Below are positions 19,974 to 23,832 of a DNA stretch of 23,832 nucleotides, one piece after another. The stretch covers positions 1 to 23,832 of IMG/VR virus record IMGVR_UViG_3300033553_000833, one strand, 5' to 3'. A program made the position numbers and the translations under genes. Each line of letters opens with the position of its first letter. Positions within the stretch are counted from its first letter, which is position 1. The notes under the pieces were generated by a model. The model had not been told where the DNA came from, searched no databases, and was given only the letters and a program-made list of their open reading frames with translations. Origin of the DNA: a virus.

Positions 19974-22900
19974 ATGCCCATCCAAGAAGAGAACATCAAA
20001 TTCCTGGCCAGCCAGGTCATGGACGACGTGCCAGAAGGCGGCGGGGCTGCCACCGGCAACGAAATCCCCGATGGCGAAATGAACAACGTGTACCCGGACA
20101 TCAGCGATCTGGACCGGGCTATGGGTCGCTTCAACCTGCGCAAGCTATTCCTGGCCGTCCGCACCCTAAGCACGGACCTTTTCGGCGGCGCCAAAACTGT
20201 GGTCACCGCCCTGCCAGAAGACCCGGCCATCGGCTACACCCTGTTCACCACCGATGACCCGTTCGACACCCGGGAGCAAGCCGCCAACCGCGTGGAAGCC
20301 TACCTGTTCAAGGGGCCGATGTGGCACGGCGCATTGTTTGAGAACCACATCGAGGGGATGCGGCAAATCCGGATCATTCAGCGGGATGAAAGCACCACGC
20401 TGCCACCGCGAGGGAAAACCCTCTGCCTGGTACAAAACGAAGGTGAACCGGGAGAAAAGGAGCAGTACGTTCGGGTAACCGATGTCAGTGCCGAAATGCA
20501 GACGTTCACCGGTGAAGGCGGGCAACCCTTCCAGCGCCTGATTGTATCGCTGGATCTTTCCGATGCGCTGCGCTTCGATTTCACCGGTCATCAGGTGAAC
20601 GAGTACGACAATTACAACTACAGCATCGGGGCTCGCCTGCGAGATACCACCGTGGCCGATGCCACCCGCTACTTCGGCGCCCAATACCTGCAGGCTGCTG
20701 CCAGCATTGGTGACTACAGTTTGCGGGCTCAATCCATGTTTACCCAACTGGTGCCGGCGGCACAGAGTGAGGAGCCTGTCACCAACCAGGCCCTGAACCC
20801 CGAAATCATCCGTACCATCAATGCCGGCACCCGCGATGTGGAAGTGCCCCAGCAAGCCCATAGCTGGGCGCGGGTAATCACCCCCGAAAACCGCTCCCGC
20901 AACATCGTTCAAACCCTGTCGCCCATACCGGCGCCCGGAAGCCTGAATTTTTCGTTCATGGCGCAGGGCAACTTCTACACCCTGACTGATAACGGGGAGG
21001 GCCAGATATCCGGCAGCGATCCATCAATCGGCGTGGGCACTATCGATTACACCACCGGTGCGGCAAGCATCACCATGGGCGCCCTGCCAGACGTAGGCAG
21101 CAGCGTGATTATGATTTTTGCCAGCCCGGTGCATTTTGAAAAGCTGGCGGGCCACACCGATATAGATGCCGGAATAACCGTTGAGCAAAGCGTAGGTGAG
21201 CCGTTCAAGCCGGGCACGCTTGTTATTACCTGGCTTGTTGGCGGGGTGACAAAAACAGCCACCGTTGCAGCCGACGGCACTATTTCAGGGGATGCGACCG
21301 GCTACGCTAGCGCCGTTACCGGTGACTTCTTGCTGGAGCTGACCACGCCTCCAGATCCTCAGACCAAACTCGGCGTGGATTATGAAAGGCAAACCGCTGA
21401 AACAGTCGTGTTCACTGGTGTTTCTGAAACCGATGGTCTGGTGTCTCTAAATCTGGGAGTAGCTGTTGAGCCCGGCACGCTTGAGGCCGAGTGGTATACC
21501 GAATCCATCAGAAAGCGGGATTCTGTCATTGTCGCCAGCCGCGGGCTTTGGCCACCGGAAAAGAGAACTAATACAGAATCAACTAGCCGTCGATATCACA
21601 ATACCGTATCTGATGATGGTGTCGGGGCATGGTTGGGAGCAGCCGGCTCCTTTGATTACCAAAGCGGCTCAGGAACTTTGGGCGTCCTGCCGGACGTGAC
21701 AGAGAAGAACTGGAGCTCAAGCACCGAAGACTGGGGAGACACCACCAACCAGTCCGGCTCCGATGTCACCAGATTTGCCACAGGCACAGTCACCGTCAGC
21801 TATGTGCCAGCCGGTGCAATAGCGACGGCTGTTTCTGCTGAGCTGGACTTGCCTGCTCTTAAGATCCGCGTCCTGCCGCGCCTGCTCGATATTCTGAGTG
21901 TTCAGGGTTCCTTGGAATTCACCTGGAACGGTAAAACCTACATTGACCGTCAGGGAGTGATCTATACCGACATCCAGCCCAATGGCAGCGGTACTCCAGT
22001 GGGCGCAATGGATTACCTCTCTGGCATTGTAACCCTGGACTACTACGACACCGGCAGTGGGCTGGTGGAAATCACCAGCCTGCTGGGCGTTTACGGCGAT
22101 TGGTTTACCAGCGAAACCTTTTTCCGGGCACCGGCCGCCCCGCTGATCCCCCAGAGTCTGCAGGTATTGGCCACCACTATCGAGAGCGAACAGATCAGTG
22201 CCACCTCCGATGAAGATGGCAACATCGTGGGCGACAAGGCCAAAGGCCAGATTAACTACCAATACGGCACCGCTGAAGTGGAGTTCGGCCAGCTGGTCGA
22301 AGACGCCAGCCTGACCGAAGACGAAAAAGCCGAAGACTGGTACGTCCCCGCCAACGTGGACGGCAGCGGGATGATATGGAAGCCAGCCTTCGTGCAACCC
22401 AGCACCATGAAATACAACGCGGTCTCCGTGAGCTATATCCCGCTGGACGCCGACATCGTAGGCATAGACGCCGTGCGCCTGCCTGCCGATGGCCGCGTTC
22501 CCATTTATCGCCCCGGCGATGTGGTCATGGTCATGCACCCGCAAGACACCGCCCCGCAAACCGCGGCCAATGGCGACACCATCGCCACCCGCCCGCGCGT
22601 GGCCTGGATACGGGTGCTGGACGCCAACGGGGAACAGGTTACCACCGGCTACAGCCTTGATAGAGCCACCGGAGTGGTCACCTTTGACGACGTAACCGGC
22701 ATCGCCCAACCCGTAACCGTCCGCCACACCGTTGGCGATTTGCGGCTGGTGACCGACGTACAGATCACCGGGGACATTACCCTGAGCCGTCCGCTCACCC
22801 ACGACTACCCAGCGGGAGAAACCATCGTCGCAAGCTGCCTGATCCATGGCGATCGGCGCGCCCGCGTGTCCGGAACCTGGGATCAAGAAACATGGAACGG

Positions 22901-23342
22901 CACCTGGTCAGACGCCCAACAGGGCGACGAAGCCACCGCCACCCTGAACGTAATCGACCACCCCATCACTGTGACAAACGAGGGCTGCGACACCGACCGC
23001 TGGCTGTTCCGCTGCACCAACGCCAGCAGTAATGCCTGGGAGCTAATCAGCGAAAAGCGTGGCCTTGTCTGGAGCGGCACTTACACACAGACCGGTGACG
23101 ATGTAGCTCCTATAAATCCCCGTACCCGAGGCGAAGACGGCGCCGGCGGTGTCCCGTACATGACCATCCCGGCCGCAGCCAACGGCGGTGGCTGGAGCAC
23201 CGGCAACGTAATACGCATCAACACCGTGGGCGCCATCGCGGATTTCTGGATTGCCCGCGCCATCCAGCAAAGCGACGAACCGCTGGACGACGGCGCAGAC
23301 GGCTGCGAAATCTACGCCCTGGGCAACATCAACAGGCCATAA
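19974..23342 (+). CDS. Large tail (tip or hub type) structural protein with repeated beta modules (1122 aa)
   Basis: The first 300 residues form one or more domains specific to this family (DRAMGRFNLRKLFLAVRTLS, RVEAYLFKGPMWHGALFENHIEGM). From about residue 310 the protein is beta-rich, with a recurring short pattern Gly-x-aromatic/aliphatic-Asp-Tyr-x-x-Gly followed by alternating hydrophobics. Examples are near residues 355, 557, 677, 757 and 893. It ends in a unique domain with Cys residues and a Gly-rich part (about 1000-1122). Place after the tape measure suggests a tail tip or receptor-related structural role. No enzyme motif was seen. The stop at 23342 is followed by GGAGA and the next gene. 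Confidence 0.7.
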   Translation: MPIQEENIKFLASQVMDDVPEGGGAATGNEIPDGEMNNVYPDISDLDRAMGRFNLRKLFLAVRTLSTDLFGGAKTVVTALPEDPAIGYTLFTTDDPFDTREQAANRVEAYLFKGPMWHGALFENHIEGMRQIRIIQRDESTTLPPRGKTLCLVQNEGEPGEKEQYVRVTDVSAEMQTFTGEGGQPFQRLIVSLDLSDALRFDFTGHQVNEYDNYNYSIGARLRDTTVADATRYFGAQYLQAAASIGDYSLRAQSMFTQLVPAAQSEEPVTNQALNPEIIRTINAGTRDVEVPQQAHSWARVITPENRSRNIVQTLSPIPAPGSLNFSFMAQGNFYTLTDNGEGQISGSDPSIGVGTIDYTTGAASITMGALPDVGSSVIMIFASPVHFEKLAGHTDIDAGITVEQSVGEPFKPGTLVITWLVGGVTKTATVAADGTISGDATGYASAVTGDFLLELTTPPDPQTKLGVDYERQTAETVVFTGVSETDGLVSLNLGVAVEPGTLEAEWYTESIRKRDSVIVASRGLWPPEKRTNTESTSRRYHNTVSDDGVGAWLGAAGSFDYQSGSGTLGVLPDVTEKNWSSSTEDWGDTTNQSGSDVTRFATGTVTVSYVPAGAIATAVSAELDLPALKIRVLPRLLDILSVQGSLEFTWNGKTYIDRQGVIYTDIQPNGSGTPVGAMDYLSGIVTLDYYDTGSGLVEITSLLGVYGDWFTSETFFRAPAAPLIPQSLQVLATTIESEQISATSDEDGNIVGDKAKGQINYQYGTAEVEFGQLVEDASLTEDEKAEDWYVPANVDGSGMIWKPAFVQPSTMKYNAVSVSYIPLDADIVGIDAVRLPADGRVPIYRPGDVVMVMHPQDTAPQTAANGDTIATRPRVAWIRVLDANGEQVTTGYSLDRATGVVTFDDVTGIAQPVTVRHTVGDLRLVTDVQITGDITLSRPLTHDYPAGETIVASCLIHGDRRARVSGTWDQETWNGTWSDAQQGDEATATLNVIDHPITVTNEGCDTDRWLFRCTNASSNAWELISEKRGLVWSGTYTQTGDDVAPINPRTRGEDGAGGVPYMTIPAAANGGGWSTGNVIRINTVGAIADFWIARAIQQSDEPLDDGADGCEIYALGNINRP

Positions 23343-23352
23343 CGGAGACAAA

Positions 23353-23832
23353 ATGGACATATCACCAGCACACGAAACGGCGGTGGAGGAAGCCACCCGA
23401 ATTCCCGCCCTATACGCCCGGCTGGCCCTGCTAAAGCAGACAGACGACCAGTCCACCGACCGGGGCAGCATCGCCCTTTTCGGCGGCACCCGGCCAGCTC
23501 CCGGCGAAACGCCGGCCAGCGATCCGGTCGTCGCCATGCTGATGACCGCCAACGCCGGCACCGTAGACGAACAACTCCACCAGCTCGTCCTCGATGCCCC
23601 GCTGGAAGGGCAAAACACCGGTGCAGATCCAGACACTGGCACCATCCCTACCTGGGCACGAATCTATACCCCCACCGGGGCGTGGTGGGCCGATGTGTCG
23701 GTATCCGTGGAAGGCGACGGCGGGGAAATCCAAATGGTAGCTACCGGCACCGAAGGCGACCCGGCAGAGCCGGTGGTTCGACTTTTTAACGGCGCGTTTG
23801 CGCGCCTTTCTTCAGCGATTTTTCAGGGGTGA
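23353..23832 (+). CDS. Tail-region protein of unknown function (159 aa)
   Basis: The ATG at 23353 is 4-5 nt after GGAGA and 10 nt after the previous stop. The protein starts with a helical part (HETAVEEATRIPALYARLALL), then a flexible linker (PAPGETPASDP), a helix DEQLHQLVLDAP and a beta-rich end (TWARIYTPTGAWWADVSVSV, GEIQMVATGTEG). It ends exactly at the last base of the window. It is likely another tail-tip component because of its position. No family is recognised. Confidence 0.65.
   Translation: MDISPAHETAVEEATRIPALYARLALLKQTDDQSTDRGSIALFGGTRPAPGETPASDPVVAMLMTANAGTVDEQLHQLVLDAPLEGQNTGADPDTGTIPTWARIYTPTGAWWADVSVSVEGDGGEIQMVATGTEGDPAEPVVRLFNGAFARLSSAIFQG

Noticed and set aside
21717-22886. 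A 389-codon open frame on the minus strand opposite the large tail protein
   Set aside because: It lies wholly antisense to a well-supported tail gene, has no ribosome site or operon context, and has the Gly/His/Val-rich composition typical of reverse reading of GC-rich coding DNA.
1-23832. tRNA genes, CRISPR arrays, insertion sequences, integrase or attachment sites
   Set aside because: None was seen on reading both strands; the only regular direct repeats are the iterons in the initiator gene, which are contiguous 12-bp units without spacers.

Overview
The window is a contiguous part of a temperate, lambda-like siphophage genome, most likely an integrated prophage. It runs from the lysogeny and immunity genes on the minus strand, through early, replication and lysis genes, into a long late operon for DNA packaging, head and tail on the plus strand. 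The fairly GC-rich codon use, LuxR-type small regulator, YdaS-type Cro analogue and HK97-type head genes suggest a Gammaproteobacterial host, perhaps a marine Pseudomonas or Marinobacter relative. This host guess is inference from sequence style only. No integrase, att site, tRNA, rRNA, insertion sequence or CRISPR array was seen, so the ends of the element lie outside the window.

Positions 1-2472 (minus strand) hold a lysogenic block. It has a small KilAC-like DNA-binding protein coupled to a LuxR-type HTH protein, a separate membrane-anchored coiled-coil protein with its own terminator, and three tandem paralogous HTH repressors that all carry the motif FWWLAFGEGPK. The 100-bp switch region (2473-2572) separates the repressors from a rightward YdaS/Cro-like gene. 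It shows a candidate leaderless repressor promoter, a candidate rightward promoter and short palindromes.

Positions 2573-5378 hold the early operon: the Cro analogue, an unknown 208-aa protein, a small gene on the opposite strand, and an O-type initiator with eight 12-bp iterons inside its coding sequence (probable origin). These are followed by a lambda P-like helicase loader and a Q-type antiterminator. The iterons are read in two different frames, which points to selection on the DNA itself.

Positions 5379-5529 carry a late promoter followed by an intrinsic terminator, the usual arrangement for Q-dependent late expression. The late operon then encodes endolysin, holin and nested spanins (5530-6778), HNH nuclease and terminase (6778-9412), portal, ClpP-like protease and HK97 capsid (9412-12717), and connector, closure and tail completion proteins (12786-15301). 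Next come the tail tube (15305-16063), a 49-aa protein, the tape measure (16351-19572) and tail-tip-type proteins up to the last base. Many genes are coupled by ATGA, TGATG or TAATG overlaps. Hairpins and intrinsic terminators punctuate the late operon, and four of them have UNCG loops.

No stretch longer than about 195 bases lacks a gene. The gaps that exist hold the promoters, operators and terminators listed.
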